A stretch of DNA of 64,000 nucleotides from Dermabacter sp. p3-SID358 (GCF_025147465.1 NZ_JALXOZ010000009.1:30384-94383), one strand, 5' to 3'. Shown: positions 1-9,250, counted from the first letter of the stretch. Translations and numbers: made by a program. The notes: generated by a model from the letters alone, not told the origin.

Positions 1-529
1 CGATAGGACCACCTGCGGCGCCCTCGGCATATCGGAACACCACGCGGTTTTCGGCCTCGAGCTCGTCGAGGGTTTTTTCATCCGCGACGTAGAGCCCATC
101 CTGGTTTTTGAGCGGAACCGTGATGACCTGCCCTTGCTCGTACGCGGTTGTCCACGCGGTGCGATTGTTCTCCACCCGGAGAGGCTGATCGCGGCACACG
201 AATGTGCGGTGCGCGTTCTTAATCATCGAGCCTGGAAGGAGGTGGGTCTCGGTGAGAATCTGAAAGCCGTTGCAAATACCAAGGACGGGCATCCCTCCCT
301 TAGCGGCGTCGACAACACGGTCCATGATCGGAGCGAAGCGCGAGATTGCGCCCGCGCGAAGGTAGTCGCCGTAGCTGAAGCCACCGGGCAAAATCACCGC
401 GTCGACGTCGCGCAAATCGTCGTCCGCATGCCAAAGGGATACGGGCTCCCCACCCGCGATCGTGACCGCGCGAAGAGCATCGCGGTCATCGAGAGTGCCG
501 GGAAAGGTCACTACACCTATTGCGGGCAT
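1..529 (-). CDS. purQ: Phosphoribosylformylglycinamidine synthase subunit PurQ (partial, cut by window edge)
   Basis: The reverse strand from the ATG at 529 reads MPAIGVVTFPGTLDD and continues open to base 1, so the C-terminus lies outside the window. It carries the class I glutamine amidotransferase signature, with the nucleophile in GICNGFQ after the LPGGFSYGDYLRAGA segment. PurQ supplies ammonia from glutamine to PurL in step 4 of purine synthesis, with PurS bridging the two. Its ATG shares one base with the purS stop (TAATG), so translation is probably coupled. purL would be expected further left. Identification is firm; total length cannot be judged. Confidence 0.95.
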   Translation of the reverse strand, partial: MPAIGVVTFPGTLDDRDALRAVTIAGGEPVSLWHADDDLRDVDAVILPGGFSYGDYLRAGAISRFAPIMDRVVDAAKGGMPVLGICNGFQILTETHLLPGSMIKNAHRTFVCRDQPLRVENNRTAWTTAYEQGQVITVPLKNQDGLYVADEKTLDELEAENRVVFRYAEGAAGGPI

Positions 530-786
530 TAGGCTTGCTCCTCCTCGAGGCGCACCGAGACGACATCCTCGATCACGGGGTTCGAAAGGAGTTCGCCTGC
601 GGCCTCGCGCACGCGTTCGAGGACCTCGTGCGTCACTTCACCCTCGATCTCGAGTTCGAAGCGCTTGCCCTGGCGAACCGAGGTGATGTGCTCAAAATCG
701 AGCCTTCCGAGAGCGCCGAGAACGGCCTTTCCCTGAGGGTCAAGAATCTCGGGTTTTGGCATCACGTCGACGATGAGGCGGGGCAT
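529..786 (-). CDS. purS: Phosphoribosylformylglycinamidine synthase subunit PurS
   Basis: This is an 85-residue protein starting MPRLIVDVMPKPEILDPQGK, the usual PurS size and opening. PurS is the small dimeric partner that lets separately encoded PurQ and PurL work as one FGAM synthase in Gram-positives. A GGAGATG stretch just upstream of the ATG serves as ribosome binding site and argues against the longer reading frame, whose N-terminal extension has no family resemblance. It overlaps purQ by one base and forms a purSQ(L) unit. Confidence 0.93.
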   Translation of the reverse strand: MPRLIVDVMPKPEILDPQGKAVLGALGRLDFEHITSVRQGKRFELEIEGEVTHEVLERVREAAGELLSNPVIEDVVSVRLEEEQA

Positions 787-903
787 GTCATCTCCAGAAA
801 ACAATAGGCATGAATGTGTCGTCGAAAAATGCGCGATCCGCGCACCCCTCGATTCTACCGACCCGTGCGGCCTATGCTCATCTTTCGGCCCTACGGTGGC
901 GGT

Positions 904-1623
904 ATGGACATCACACACTTCGGCCACTCCGCTCTGCTCCTCAGTTACGCGGGGGAGGGAGGGGCCGACGCCTGCCGCATTCTCATCGACCCCGGAAACC
1001 TCAGCGATCCCCGAATTACGGAACTCATGGATCTCGACGCGATCGCGGTGAGTCATCAGCACCCCGACCACGCTCACCCGCCCTTCCTCGAACAACTCTT
1101 CGAGAACAACCCCGAGGCGACGATCATTCTCGAGCCTCAAACTGCGAGCGTGCTAAGCGGAGCCCCCGAGACCTCACGCTTCCGGGAAAGATTTACACCG
1201 CTCGCGCCCGGTGGGCGGGCAAGCGTCGGAACACTTCCCGTAACCGTGCGTGCAGTTGGCGGGGCCCACGCGACGATCCACCCCGCGATTCCACCCGTGG
1301 GAAACGTGGCTTTCATCGTTGAGGCCCCGGGAGAGCGGACTTTTGCGCACACGGGCGATTCCCTCGTCCCGCACCCCGATCTCATGGGAGTGGACGTACT
1401 GTCGTTCCCCGTCGTAGCGCCGTGGTCGAAGATGCAGGAAACGATCGACTTTCTGCGGATCGTGAAGCCCTCGGTGGCGATTCCCGTGCACGATCGCGTC
1501 GCATCCGGGCAAGGGCGTGCGATCTACCTCAAACAGTCGCGAGAGAACGCCCCCGAGGAATGCGAGGTGCGCGACTGGCCCGCGGATGCGGAGGCGGAGG
1601 ATGGGCGCACCTTGCGGTTCTAG
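904..1623 (+). CDS. MBL-fold metal-dependent hydrolase (UlaG-like)
   Basis: This 239-residue protein begins MDITHFGHSALLL and has metallo-beta-lactamase metal motifs: SHQHPDHAHP around residue 50, HTGDS near 150 and a C-terminal HD (PVHDRVA). The fold resembles the UlaG/YtnP group of small hydrolases; the substrate is not evident. No Shine-Dalgarno precedes the chosen ATG; instead TACGGT ends 6 nt before it, fitting a leaderless transcript. The longer upstream reading frame lacks homology-like sequence. It is transcribed divergently from purS and converges on pflA. Confidence 0.85.
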   Translation: MDITHFGHSALLLSYAGEGGADACRILIDPGNLSDPRITELMDLDAIAVSHQHPDHAHPPFLEQLFENNPEATIILEPQTASVLSGAPETSRFRERFTPLAPGGRASVGTLPVTVRAVGGAHATIHPAIPPVGNVAFIVEAPGERTFAHTGDSLVPHPDLMGVDVLSFPVVAPWSKMQETIDFLRIVKPSVAIPVHDRVASGQGRAIYLKQSRENAPEECEVRDWPADAEAEDGRTLRF

Positions 1624-1638
1624 CGAATGCCTAGGGAC

Positions 1639-2505
1639 TCAGTGAACCTCAAAGCCTCCGCGCGCACGGAACTGTTCGCGCACGCGTTCCACGAGCTCCT
1701 TCTCCGGCGGGCGAGTATCGCGCAACTTGTAGTCGAGACCGAGTGAATCCCACTTGTCCGTGCCCATCTGGTGGAAGGGGAGCACCTCGATGCGGCTCAC
1801 GTTCGATCGCCAGCGCTCAACGATATCGGCAACCTTCTCGACATTGTCGTAGTCGTCAGTGAGGCCCGGAACAAGTACGAAGCGTGCCCACACCTCGATG
1901 CCCTTTTCATTTAATCGATCGCCAAAGTCGATCGTTGGCTGAAGATCGCGGCCGGTGGTGCGTTTATAGACCTCGGGATCGCCGCTTTTGACATCGAGAA
2001 GCACGAGGTCGACCGACTCGAGCAACTCATCCGAGGCGTTGCGGCCGAGAAAGCCGGATGTATCGATCGCGGTGTGAACACCCATGTCCTTTGCCGCCTC
2101 AAGGAGTCGCTTCGCAAAGGCCGGCTGCTGGAGCACCTCGCCGCCAGAAAGCGTGATGCCGCCACCCGAAGCCTTGAAAATGCGGCGGTAGCGCTTGGTT
2201 TTCGAGATCAGCTCGTCCGCAGTGACGTCCTGGCCGTTTTTTGCCTCGAAAGTGTCGGGGTTATGGCAGTACAGGCAGCGAAGTGGGCAGCCGCTAAAGA
2301 AGATCGTGAGGCGCGTGCCGGGGCCATCGACGGCCGTGACGAGTTCCCAGGAATGAATGGAGGCGAGCTCACCCTCCCGCACGGCCTGGAGGCGATCAGG
2401 GCGTTCAAGATGCGTTTCTTCGAGTCCTTCAATCCCGGCGCCTTGGCGCCTCTTATGAAGCGGAAGGTCAACCTGGCTGATGCTCGTGCCCTGGGACTCG
2501 GTCAT
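1639..2505 (-). CDS. pflA: Pyruvate formate-lyase activating enzyme (radical SAM)
   Basis: This 288-residue protein has the radical-SAM cluster motif CPLRCLYC (CX3CX2C) after HSWELVTAVDGPG, followed by GGGITLSGGE, the SAM-binding glycine-rich region. PflA reductively cleaves S-adenosylmethionine and abstracts hydrogen from the glycyl-radical glycine of pyruvate formate-lyase, activating it in the absence of oxygen. It is about 40 residues longer at the N-terminus than typical PflA, but the start has a GAGAGG site upstream, so the extension is probably real. Here the glycine it must attack lies on a separate 83-residue protein encoded just upstream. A hairpin at 2579-2612 separates the two genes, so pflA may have its own promoter. 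Confidence 0.94.
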   Translation of the reverse strand: MTESQGTSISQVDLPLHKRRQGAGIEGLEETHLERPDRLQAVREGELASIHSWELVTAVDGPGTRLTIFFSGCPLRCLYCHNPDTFEAKNGQDVTADELISKTKRYRRIFKASGGGITLSGGEVLQQPAFAKRLLEAAKDMGVHTAIDTSGFLGRNASDELLESVDLVLLDVKSGDPEVYKRTTGRDLQPTIDFGDRLNEKGIEVWARFVLVPGLTDDYDNVEKVADIVERWRSNVSRIEVLPFHQMGTDKWDSLGLDYKLRDTRPPEKELVERVREQFRARGGFEVH

Positions 2506-2578
2506 GGATCGCCTCTCGTCAAAGTCGTGGCGGGCGCTCGGCTGTGGATGCCACGAGCCGGGTTGGTCGCCCTAAAGA

Positions 2579-2612
2579 GTTGGGCCCGGAAACCGGAGCT
2601 TCCAGGCCCAAC
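2579..2612 (-). terminator. Hairpin between glycyl-radical subunit gene and pflA
   Basis: Arms GTTGGGCC and GGCCCAAC (8 bp perfect) enclose a second GGAA/TTCC pairing; in the direction of transcription TCTTTA follows. It resembles a partial intrinsic terminator and probably limits read-through into pflA. Confidence 0.6.
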
Positions 2613-2669
2613 AGGTGAACGCTTCGATGCGCCTCATTATTGCGCATCACGCGTGCGAAGGAGTGTGTC

Positions 2670-2921
2670 TCAGGCGCCCTGGTGGAAGGTGCGGTTGAGA
2701 ACGTCGAGCTGCTGCTCGCGCGTGAGCTTCACGAAGTTCACGGCGTAGCCCGAAACGCGAACCGTGAGGTTCGGGTAGTTCTCGGGGTTCTCCATAGCGT
2801 CGACAAGGGTGTCCTTGTTGAGCACGTTGATGTTCGCGTGGTAGAGGCCCGATTCCATGTTGTTCGCTGCGCGATTGGTCTTCATGGACTGAAGGCGCTC
2901 ATCGAAAGTCTTGACTGCCAT
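2670..2921 (-). CDS. Free-standing glycyl-radical subunit of pyruvate formate-lyase (GrcA-like)
   Basis: This 83-residue protein is essentially the C-terminal glycyl-radical domain of pyruvate formate-lyase: [18 protein letters not shown], then RVSGYAV with the radical glycine at residue 58, then [14 protein letters not shown]. It is shorter than E. coli YfiD/GrcA (127 residues), which is a stress spare part for an intact PFL. Here the adjacent pflB product lacks this domain altogether, so the small protein is probably an obligatory subunit. A GAGGAG site precedes the ATG. It sits 99 bp downstream of pflB with a hairpin between them, and upstream of pflA. The role as substrate of PflA is inferred from the conserved motif. 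Confidence 0.9.
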   Translation of the reverse strand: MAVKTFDERLQSMKTNRAANNMESGLYHANINVLNKDTLVDAMENPENYPNLTVRVSGYAVNFVKLTREQQLDVLNRTFHQGA

Positions 2922-2961
2922 TGTTCTCTCCTCAATCGAAGTGATGAAAATGTGGGGTGAA

Positions 2962-2998
2962 AATCGGTCGAGCCCGAGGGGCTCGCGCCCGACCGATT
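2962..2998 (-). terminator. Intercistronic hairpin between pflB and the glycyl-radical subunit gene
   Basis: Arms AATCGGTCG and CGACCGATT (9 bp) enclose an inner GAGCC/GGCTC pairing, and TTTT-rich sequence follows in the transcribed direction. This could be an attenuator, a processing site or a 3'-end stabiliser that sets the ratio of the two PFL subunits; the sequence alone does not decide between these. Confidence 0.55.
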
Positions 2999-3020
2999 CG
3001 GTTGGTGGGGATTCAGACGA

Positions 3021-5138
3021 TCAGTCTTCGTCGTCCATGATGAAGCCCGAGTCGAGAATGCCGACCAGGTTCTTGACCTGCTCGTCCTTCGTGCGACCGA
3101 GGCCCTGCGGGGTGATCGTGTTGGTCAGCGAGATACCGTCCAGCGCGTCGTTGTAGTCGAGCTTGCCAACGGAAAGCATCGAGGCCACCATGCCGTGGCT
3201 GTCCATGCCGTTTTCAGGGTTGGCGCCCGGTGCGAAAGGCGTGCCTTTCTCGTGACCCGAGGGGAAGGAACCGGTTGCCTTGCCGTAAACGACGTTCGAC
3301 GTAATCGTGAGGACCGACTGGGTCGGGATCGCGTCACGGTACATCGGGATCGCCTTGATCTTCGACATGATCGTGTGCACCACGGTCGCAGCGATGTCAT
3401 CGGCACGGTCATCGTCGTTACCGTAGATCGGGAAGTCGCCTTCGGTGCGGTAGTCAACCACGAGCCCCGATTCGTCGCGGATCGGGTAGACCTTGGCGTA
3501 TCTGATCGCGGAGAGCGAGTCCGCAACGATCGACAGGCCAGCGATGCCGCAGCCCATCGTGCGAACGATGTCCGAGTCGTGCAGAGCCATCTCGATCGCT
3601 TCATACGCGTACTTGTCGTGGCTGTAGTGGATGATGTTGAGCGCCTCGACATAGGTGCCCACGACCCAGTCGAGCATTTCTTCGTACTTCTGCCAGACCT
3701 CGTCGAAGTCGAGCGGGCCGTCGCCCTGGATGGGCTCGAAGAGTCCTGCCTCCGTGACCTGCTTGCCGCTCATCTCGTCGCGGCCGCCGTTGATCGCGTA
3801 CAGAAGAGCCTTTGCCGAATTCACGCGAGCGCCAAAGAACTGCATCTGCTTGCCGACCTTCATCGGGGAGACACAGCATGCGATCGCTGCGTCGTCGCCC
3901 CAGCGGTTACGGATCTGCTCGTCGGACTCGTACTGAACCGAGCTGGTCTCGATCGAGATTGCCGAGCAGAAGTCCTTGTAGCCCTGCGGGAGCATGGGAT
4001 CCCAGAAGATCGTGATGTTCGGCTCGGGGGCCGGGCCGAGGTTACGTAGGGTCTGGAGCAGGCGGAACGAGGTCTTCGTGACGAGCGTGCGGCCGTCTTC
4101 GCCAATACCGGCGTCGGACCAGGTTGCCCAGTAGGGATCGCCCGAGAAGATCTGGTCGTAGTCGATCGTGCGGAGGAATCGCACGATGCGGAGCTTGATG
4201 ACGAGGGCGTCGATGAGCTCCTGCGCATCGGTCTCGGTGATGCGGCCTTCCTGAAGGTCGCGCTCGATGTAGGCATCGAGGAACGGGGAGAGGCGGCCGA
4301 TCGACATGGCGGCGCCGTCCTGGCTCTTGACCGAGGCGAGGTAGGCCATGTACACCCACTGCACGGCCTCCTGTGCGGTCGCGGCGGGGCGGCGAAGGTC
4401 GAGGCCGTAAGACTCGCCAAGCGTCACGAGCTTGTTGAGAGCCTTGATCTGCTCGGCGTGCTCCTCGCGGAAACGAGCCCAGTGCTCGCTGAACGGCTGA
4501 TCCGAAACGGCGTCCTTTGCGGCCTTCTTCTCGGCGATCAGGAAGTCAGCGCCGTAGAGAGCGAGGCGGCGGTAGTCGCCGATGATGCGGCCGCGGCCGT
4601 AGGCATCGGGAAGACCGGTGATGATGTGCGAGCTACGCGCCGCGCGGATGCGCGGGGTGTAGATGTCGAACACGCCATCATTGTGGGTCTTGCGGTACTT
4701 GGTAAAGATCTTCTTGATCTCGGGGTTCGGCTCCTTGCCGGCTTCCTTGATCGCGGTCTCGACCATGCGCCATCCACCAAACGGCATCATCGCGCGCTTG
4801 AGGGGAACGTCGGTCTGAAGGCCGACGATGACGTCGTCGTCCTCGCTGATGTAGCCAGCGGGGAAGGCGTCGATGTCAGCGGGAATATCGGTGTCGACGT
4901 CGTACACGCGGCGGCGGCGCTCCTCGGAGAGGTAGTTCTTCTCGAGGGTGTCCCACACGCGAAGCGTCTTCTCGGTTGCACCCGCAAGGAACTCGGCGTC
5001 GCCCTCGTAGGGGGTGTAGTTGAGCTGAATGAACTCGCGAACGTTGATGTTCTCGTTCCAGTCGCCGGCCTTGAAACCGCGCCACGGGTCGAGATTCTCG
5101 CCCTGGGCTCCGGCGTTCTTTTCTTCCACAGCAGTCAT
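3021..5138 (-). CDS. pflB: Formate C-acetyltransferase core subunit lacking the glycyl-radical domain
   Basis: This 705-residue protein is the PFL catalytic barrel: N-terminal DPWRGFKAGDWNENINVREF, and the active-site cysteine pair in IACCVSPM at residues 421-422 (E. coli Cys418/419), followed by KVGKQMQFFGARVN. PFL converts pyruvate and CoA to acetyl-CoA and formate anaerobically. The protein stops at GILDSGFIMDDED, just before the point where single-chain PFL (about 760 residues) enters its RVSGYAV glycyl-radical domain; that domain is the next gene (2670-2921). The ATG at 5138 was chosen because GGAAGGAAGG lies 5-12 nt upstream. The break is a clean stop with an intergenic region, not a recent frameshift. 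Confidence 0.95.
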   Translation of the reverse strand: MTAVEEKNAGAQGENLDPWRGFKAGDWNENINVREFIQLNYTPYEGDAEFLAGATEKTLRVWDTLEKNYLSEERRRRVYDVDTDIPADIDAFPAGYISEDDDVIVGLQTDVPLKRAMMPFGGWRMVETAIKEAGKEPNPEIKKIFTKYRKTHNDGVFDIYTPRIRAARSSHIITGLPDAYGRGRIIGDYRRLALYGADFLIAEKKAAKDAVSDQPFSEHWARFREEHAEQIKALNKLVTLGESYGLDLRRPAATAQEAVQWVYMAYLASVKSQDGAAMSIGRLSPFLDAYIERDLQEGRITETDAQELIDALVIKLRIVRFLRTIDYDQIFSGDPYWATWSDAGIGEDGRTLVTKTSFRLLQTLRNLGPAPEPNITIFWDPMLPQGYKDFCSAISIETSSVQYESDEQIRNRWGDDAAIACCVSPMKVGKQMQFFGARVNSAKALLYAINGGRDEMSGKQVTEAGLFEPIQGDGPLDFDEVWQKYEEMLDWVVGTYVEALNIIHYSHDKYAYEAIEMALHDSDIVRTMGCGIAGLSIVADSLSAIRYAKVYPIRDESGLVVDYRTEGDFPIYGNDDDRADDIAATVVHTIMSKIKAIPMYRDAIPTQSVLTITSNVVYGKATGSFPSGHEKGTPFAPGANPENGMDSHGMVASMLSVGKLDYNDALDGISLTNTITPQGLGRTKDEQVKNLVGILDSGFIMDDED

Positions 5139-5296
5139 GAGAGCCTTCCTTCCATGGCGGGGGCTAAGCCGCATGCTCGTGAGGTGTGCTGGTAGTTAAA
5201 CCGTAGGAGCGCGCCCTATATCTGTATGGGACCTAGAGCCCTCTCCGTGGCGTTGGTCACATGGTACGTCTCGGGGCGGGCAAGCGCCTGGGTGAC

Positions 5297-6211
5297 CTAA
5301 AAGCGCTCGCCCGTGAGCCGTTCGTAGGCTTCGATGTATTTCGCCCGGGTTGATTCGACGACGGCGTCTGGGAGGGGTGGGGGTGCGACCTGGGATTTCT
5401 TGTCCCAGCCGCTTCCATAGGTGAGCCAATCGCGCACGAACTGCTTGTCGAAACTGGGTTGCGCACGCCCTGGTTCGTACTGGTCAGCAGCCCAAAAGCG
5501 CGACGAATCGGGCGTGAGAACTTCGTCACCCAGAACGATGTTTCGGGTGTGTCGCGAACGCCCAAACTCGAGCTTCGTGTCGGCGAGGATGATGCCACGC
5601 TCGCGGGCGAAACGCTCCGCCGAGCGGTACACGGCAACAGCGCGCTCCTCGAGTTCGTCGACAAGCTCGGATCCGAGCCGAATGCGGGCTTCCTCAACCG
5701 TGATGTTCTCGTCGTGTTCGCCCTGCTCGGCCTTCGTTGAAGGCGTGAAGAGCGCGGAGGGAAGCCGGGAACCGTCCACGAGGCCGTCGGGAAGTGCGTG
5801 GCCTCCTACCGCGCCGTCGCGGCGATAGTCCGCAAGACCCGAACCGGTGAGGTACCCGCGCACGACGCATTCGAGGGGAACCATGTCGAGCGCCTCGCAT
5901 CTCAGGGCTCGGCCGCGAACCGAGTCAGGAACGTCGCTCGCACTGAGAACGTGGTTCTCCGTGACGCCCTCGAGGTGTTCGAACCACACTAGAGACAGCG
6001 CCGTGAGGATCCGCCCTTTGTCGGGGATGCCCGGGGTGAGCGCATGGTCGAATGCGCTAATGCGGTCGGTCGCGACGACAAGAACCTCGCTCGCGCTCTC
6101 GAGAGTGCTTCCATGTGGCACGTACAGCTCGCGCACCTTTCCGCTCAGGGCGTGATCCCAACCCTCAAATGTGGGTGCTTCCACGAGGGCGCCACCGTCA
6201 TGAACACTCAC
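5297..6211 (-). CDS. purC: Phosphoribosylaminoimidazole-succinocarboxamide (SAICAR) synthase
   Basis: This 304-residue protein has the SAICAR synthetase motifs GKVRELY near the N-terminus, ATDRISAFDH, CEALDMVPLECVVRGYLTGSG and ILADTKLEFG. It couples CAIR with aspartate in purine synthesis. The length matches the long (about 300-residue) PurC class. I chose the GTG at 6211 because it overlaps the purD stop as GTGA, a normal coupled start; the much longer open frame upstream is only the shadow of purD. It forms a purD-purC operon. Confidence 0.94.
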   Translation of the reverse strand: MSVHDGGALVEAPTFEGWDHALSGKVRELYVPHGSTLESASEVLVVATDRISAFDHALTPGIPDKGRILTALSLVWFEHLEGVTENHVLSASDVPDSVRGRALRCEALDMVPLECVVRGYLTGSGLADYRRDGAVGGHALPDGLVDGSRLPSALFTPSTKAEQGEHDENITVEEARIRLGSELVDELEERAVAVYRSAERFARERGIILADTKLEFGRSRHTRNIVLGDEVLTPDSSRFWAADQYEPGRAQPSFDKQFVRDWLTYGSGWDKKSQVAPPPLPDAVVESTRAKYIEAYERLTGERF

Positions 6212-7512
6212 AGCTGCGTCACCCTTTCGATCTCGCCGTGAGCGGCGCATTCGGCGATGTCTGTGCGGTAATGGGAGCCCTCGAGTAGCACGTGCGCGAT
6301 GCTCGACTGTGCACGCACGCGGGCCTTGTCGAGTGTGTCTTCGCTGGCGACCACGCTGAGGACTCGGCCGCCACTGGAGCGGAGGGTGCCGTCGGAAGCG
6401 CGCGTTGTGCCCGCGTGAATCACCGCGCAGCCTTCCTCTTTGACCCGATCGAGACCCGTAATCTCGCGCCCGGTTTGAGCGGCGAGCGGATAGCCCTCGC
6501 TTGCGAGGACGACCGCGACCGAGCTGTCGGTGTGCCAACGCGCGGGCTCAGCTTCCGCGAGGCTCCCCGATGCTGCGGCATGCAAGAGCGTGCCGAGGTC
6601 GCTTTCGAGCCGGTCGAGCACGACGAGGGTTTCGGGATCGCCGAAACGCACATTGAACTCGATGACCTTGAGGCCCTCGCGTGTTGCAGCAAGACCGCAG
6701 AAAAGAAGGCCGGCGAAGGGGGTGCCTCGCTCGCGCATCGCGCGCACGACGGGTTCGGCAATCTTCTCGACTGTTGCGTGCATCGCGGCCGTCTCGTCGA
6801 GCCACGGGAGAGGAGAGTACGCACCCATGCCGCCCGTGTTCGGGCCCTCGTCGCCCTTGTAGGCGCGCTTGAAGTCCTGCGCAGGAACGAGTGGAACGAC
6901 ACGCTCGCCATCACTGACGCAAAACACCGAAAGTTCGGGCCCATCGAGGAACTCCTCGAGAACCACGCGTGAGTCGTGGGCGTCGCTCGCGAGACACGCG
7001 CGGGCGTGCTCGAGCGCCTCCTCCCGCGAGAGTGTCACGACGACCCCTTTTCCTGCGGCGAGGCCATCGGCCTTCACGACGTAGGGAACCTTCGCGCCCG
7101 GATTGATCTCGTCGAGTGCGCTCTCGAGAGCGGTCGGATCCGAAACGGTGATCGAGCGCGCCGTGGGGATGTCCGCGTCCTTCATCACACGCTTCGCGAA
7201 ATCCTTCGAGCCCTCGAGTTCGGCTGCCGCCTTGGAGGGGCCGAACACGGTGAGGCCTGCCTCGCGCATCTCATCGGCGAGGCCCGCGACGAGTGGCGCT
7301 TCGGGGCCGATGACGACGAGGTCGATTCCGAGATCGCACGCGAGTGCCGTGAGGGCCGCGCTATCACCGAGAGAAACGTCGTGGATGGCCGCGTGGGCCT
7401 CCATGCCCGGATTGCCGGGGGCGGCGTGGAGATCGTGAGGGACGGAATCTTGGCTGAGGCGCCGCACGAGGGCGTGTTCACGCGCGCCGGTGCCCACTAC
7501 GAGAATTTTCAC
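6208..7512 (-). CDS. purD: Phosphoribosylamine-glycine ligase (GAR synthetase)
   Basis: This 434-residue ATP-grasp enzyme begins [19 protein letters not shown] and contains HAAPGNPGM, the ATP-grasp [13 protein letters not shown], and the family pattern GMGAYSPLP. It joins phosphoribosylamine and glycine in purine synthesis. Length is normal. It overlaps purC by four bases (GTGA) and is divergent from truA, only 35 bp away, so the two promoters share that short gap. Confidence 0.95.
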   Translation of the reverse strand: MKILVVGTGAREHALVRRLSQDSVPHDLHAAPGNPGMEAHAAIHDVSLGDSAALTALACDLGIDLVVIGPEAPLVAGLADEMREAGLTVFGPSKAAAELEGSKDFAKRVMKDADIPTARSITVSDPTALESALDEINPGAKVPYVVKADGLAAGKGVVVTLSREEALEHARACLASDAHDSRVVLEEFLDGPELSVFCVSDGERVVPLVPAQDFKRAYKGDEGPNTGGMGAYSPLPWLDETAAMHATVEKIAEPVVRAMRERGTPFAGLLFCGLAATREGLKVIEFNVRFGDPETLVVLDRLESDLGTLLHAAASGSLAEAEPARWHTDSSVAVVLASEGYPLAAQTGREITGLDRVKEEGCAVIHAGTTRASDGTLRSSGGRVLSVVASEDTLDKARVRAQSSIAHVLLEGSHYRTDIAECAAHGEIERVTQL

Positions 7513-7547
7513 GCCTTAACCCTAGCGGTTCCAGCTAGGCTTCTGGG

Positions 7548-8453
7548 GTGAACACCGAGCCCACAGCCCCCGACTCCTCGCTCGAGCAAGCGCCGCGCCT
7601 GCGAGTGCGCCTCGACCTCGCTTATGACGGAACCGACTTTAAGGGGTGGGGGATTCAGCCGGCGCTGCGCACAGTCCAGGGGGAGCTCGAGGCGGGGCTC
7701 GCAAAAATCGTTCGTGAGGATATTCGGGTCACGGTCGCCGGTCGCACCGACGCGGGTGTCCACGCGAGCGGCCAGGTCGTGCACGTCGACATTCCCCACG
7801 AGCGGTGGCAGCGAATGCCGGGCAGGAGTGATCGCTCGAGCGAGGACTCAATCGTCCAGCGCCTCGCCGCAGTTTTGCCCCGCGACATCGCCGTTCGGCG
7901 CGCGAGCGTCGTCAGTGAAGATTTTGATGCCCGCTTCAGCGCGCTTGCGCGCACCTACCGCTATCGCATTTGTGACGAGCATGCGCGGCGCGACCCCTTG
8001 CGCCGCGACGTCGCCTTCCACAAGCGCTCGCTCGACGCAGAGGCAATGAACACTGCCGCCCGTGCCCTCATCGGCGAGCATGACTTCCTGTCGTTCTGCA
8101 AGCCACGTGAAGACGCGACGACGATTCGCACTCTCCACGAGATCGCTTGGGAGCGGCCGGAAACCGGAAGGGATGCAGGGCTCGTGGTCGCAGTCGTCAA
8201 AGCCGACGCCTTCTGCCATCACATGGTCCGTTCGATCGTTGGTGCGAGCGTTGCCGTGGGGGAGGGGCGTCTCGATGCCGAATGGATGGCTGCTCTCGTG
8301 ACGATTCCCCGGCGCGATGAAGCCGTAAGCGCCCCCATGTTTGCCCCCTCCGGTCTCACGCTCGAGAGGATTGAGTACCCCAAAGAGTCTGAGTGGGCGG
8401 CCCGTGCATCTCGAACGCGCGATAAACGCGGGGAACCGTTCACGCGCGGGTGA
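7548..8453 (+). CDS. truA: tRNA pseudouridine(38-40) synthase
   Basis: This 301-residue protein has the TruA opening LDLAYDGTDFKGW and the catalytic aspartate in AGRTDAGVHASGQ, with DFLSFCKP and CHHMVRSIVG further on. It isomerises U38-U40 in the anticodon arm of many tRNAs. The GTG start lacks a Shine-Dalgarno, but TAGGCT ends 6 nt upstream, suggesting a leaderless transcript. An N-terminal tail of about 15 residues precedes the conserved part. Confidence 0.94.
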   Translation: MNTEPTAPDSSLEQAPRLRVRLDLAYDGTDFKGWGIQPALRTVQGELEAGLAKIVREDIRVTVAGRTDAGVHASGQVVHVDIPHERWQRMPGRSDRSSEDSIVQRLAAVLPRDIAVRRASVVSEDFDARFSALARTYRYRICDEHARRDPLRRDVAFHKRSLDAEAMNTAARALIGEHDFLSFCKPREDATTIRTLHEIAWERPETGRDAGLVVAVVKADAFCHHMVRSIVGASVAVGEGRLDAEWMAALVTIPRRDEAVSAPMFAPSGLTLERIEYPKESEWAARASRTRDKRGEPFTRG

Positions 8454-8806
8454 AGGTCCGACGGTTGCTGAGTGCCATCGCGGCCACAACGCGCAAATGT
8501 GAGGGAAAACAAGGGAGGGGCAGCCGTCGGACCGTTGCCCTTGCGGAGGATCCGGGCTAGAGTTGAGGGCTGTTGTGCCATAGATGCGCGCTCTGCCGCT
8601 GCCGCTTTCTCACGCTCGGCGCGAAGGGGCTCCTCACACGCATCTGAGCCTCACACCCGCCCCTAAACCCGGGTTACCGGCTCAGCACGGCATTTCTTGG
8701 TCATGCTTTAAACCAAAGGAAGCGTGTCCACGGTCCATTCGAACCGTGTTCTTGCGTGCCCAAAAATGGGTGTCGCGAGGCACTTAAACGAGAGAAGAAG
8801 GCACGA
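8454..8806 (+). promoter_or_regulatory. Non-coding gap and 5' leader of rplM-rpsI
   Basis: This 353-base stretch holds no convincing gene. After truA it carries an inverted repeat with arms at 8456-8469 and 8521-8534 (GCAGCCGTCGGACC) around a roughly 50-nt loop; the same 14-mer recurs in the glmM terminator. Nearer rplM are two small hairpins, at 8731-8746 (CGGT/ACCG) and 8756-8783 (GTGCC/GGCAC), about 25-75 nt before the rplM start. They could form an autoregulatory ribosomal-protein leader, but I see no match to a named leader class. Confidence 0.35.
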
Positions 8807-9250
8807 GTGCGTACGTTCACCCCGAAGCACGACGACGTCGAGCGTTCCTGGTACGTCATTGACGCAACTGATGTCGTCCTCGGCCGGCTCGCTTCCCACG
8901 CCGCTCAGCTCCTGCGCGGCAAGCACAAGCCGGTCTTCGCACCCCACGTGGATGCGGGCGACTTCGTCATCATCATCAACGCTGAGAAGGTTGCCCTCAC
9001 GGGCAAGAAGCTCGAGCAGAAGCTCGCATACCGCCACTCGGGTTACCCGGGCGGCCTGCGCGCTACTCGGTACGCCGAGCTGCTCGAGAAGAACCCCGAG
9101 CGCGCGATCGAGAAGGCTGTCAAGGGCATGCTCCCGAAGAACAAGCTTGCCACCCAGCAGCTCAAGAAGCTCAAGGTGTACGCGGGTGCCGAGCACCCGC
9201 ACCAGGCTCAGAAGCCGGTCCCGTTCACCATCGACCAGGTGGCGCAGTAA
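8807..9250 (+). CDS. rplM: 50S ribosomal protein L13
   Basis: This 147-residue protein begins [19 protein letters not shown] and contains the L13 signature [19 protein letters not shown] near the C-terminus. It is an early-assembling large-subunit protein. The GTG at 8807 has AGAAGG just upstream and matches the usual actinobacterial start; the upstream in-frame ATG would add 17 unrelated residues. It is followed after 44 bp by rpsI, the conserved L13-S9 operon. Confidence 0.96.
   Translation: MRTFTPKHDDVERSWYVIDATDVVLGRLASHAAQLLRGKHKPVFAPHVDAGDFVIIINAEKVALTGKKLEQKLAYRHSGYPGGLRATRYAELLEKNPERAIEKAVKGMLPKNKLATQQLKKLKVYAGAEHPHQAQKPVPFTIDQVAQ

Noticed and set aside
529..1140. A 203-codon reverse frame across purS and the MBL hydrolase
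   Set aside because: Only its last 85 codons match PurS; the rest is antisense to the hydrolase gene and lacks a ribosome binding site.
5139..5296. A Rex or FNR site before pflB
   Set aside because: No TTGTGA-N6-TCACAA or TTGAT-N4-ATCAA palindrome is present in the gap.
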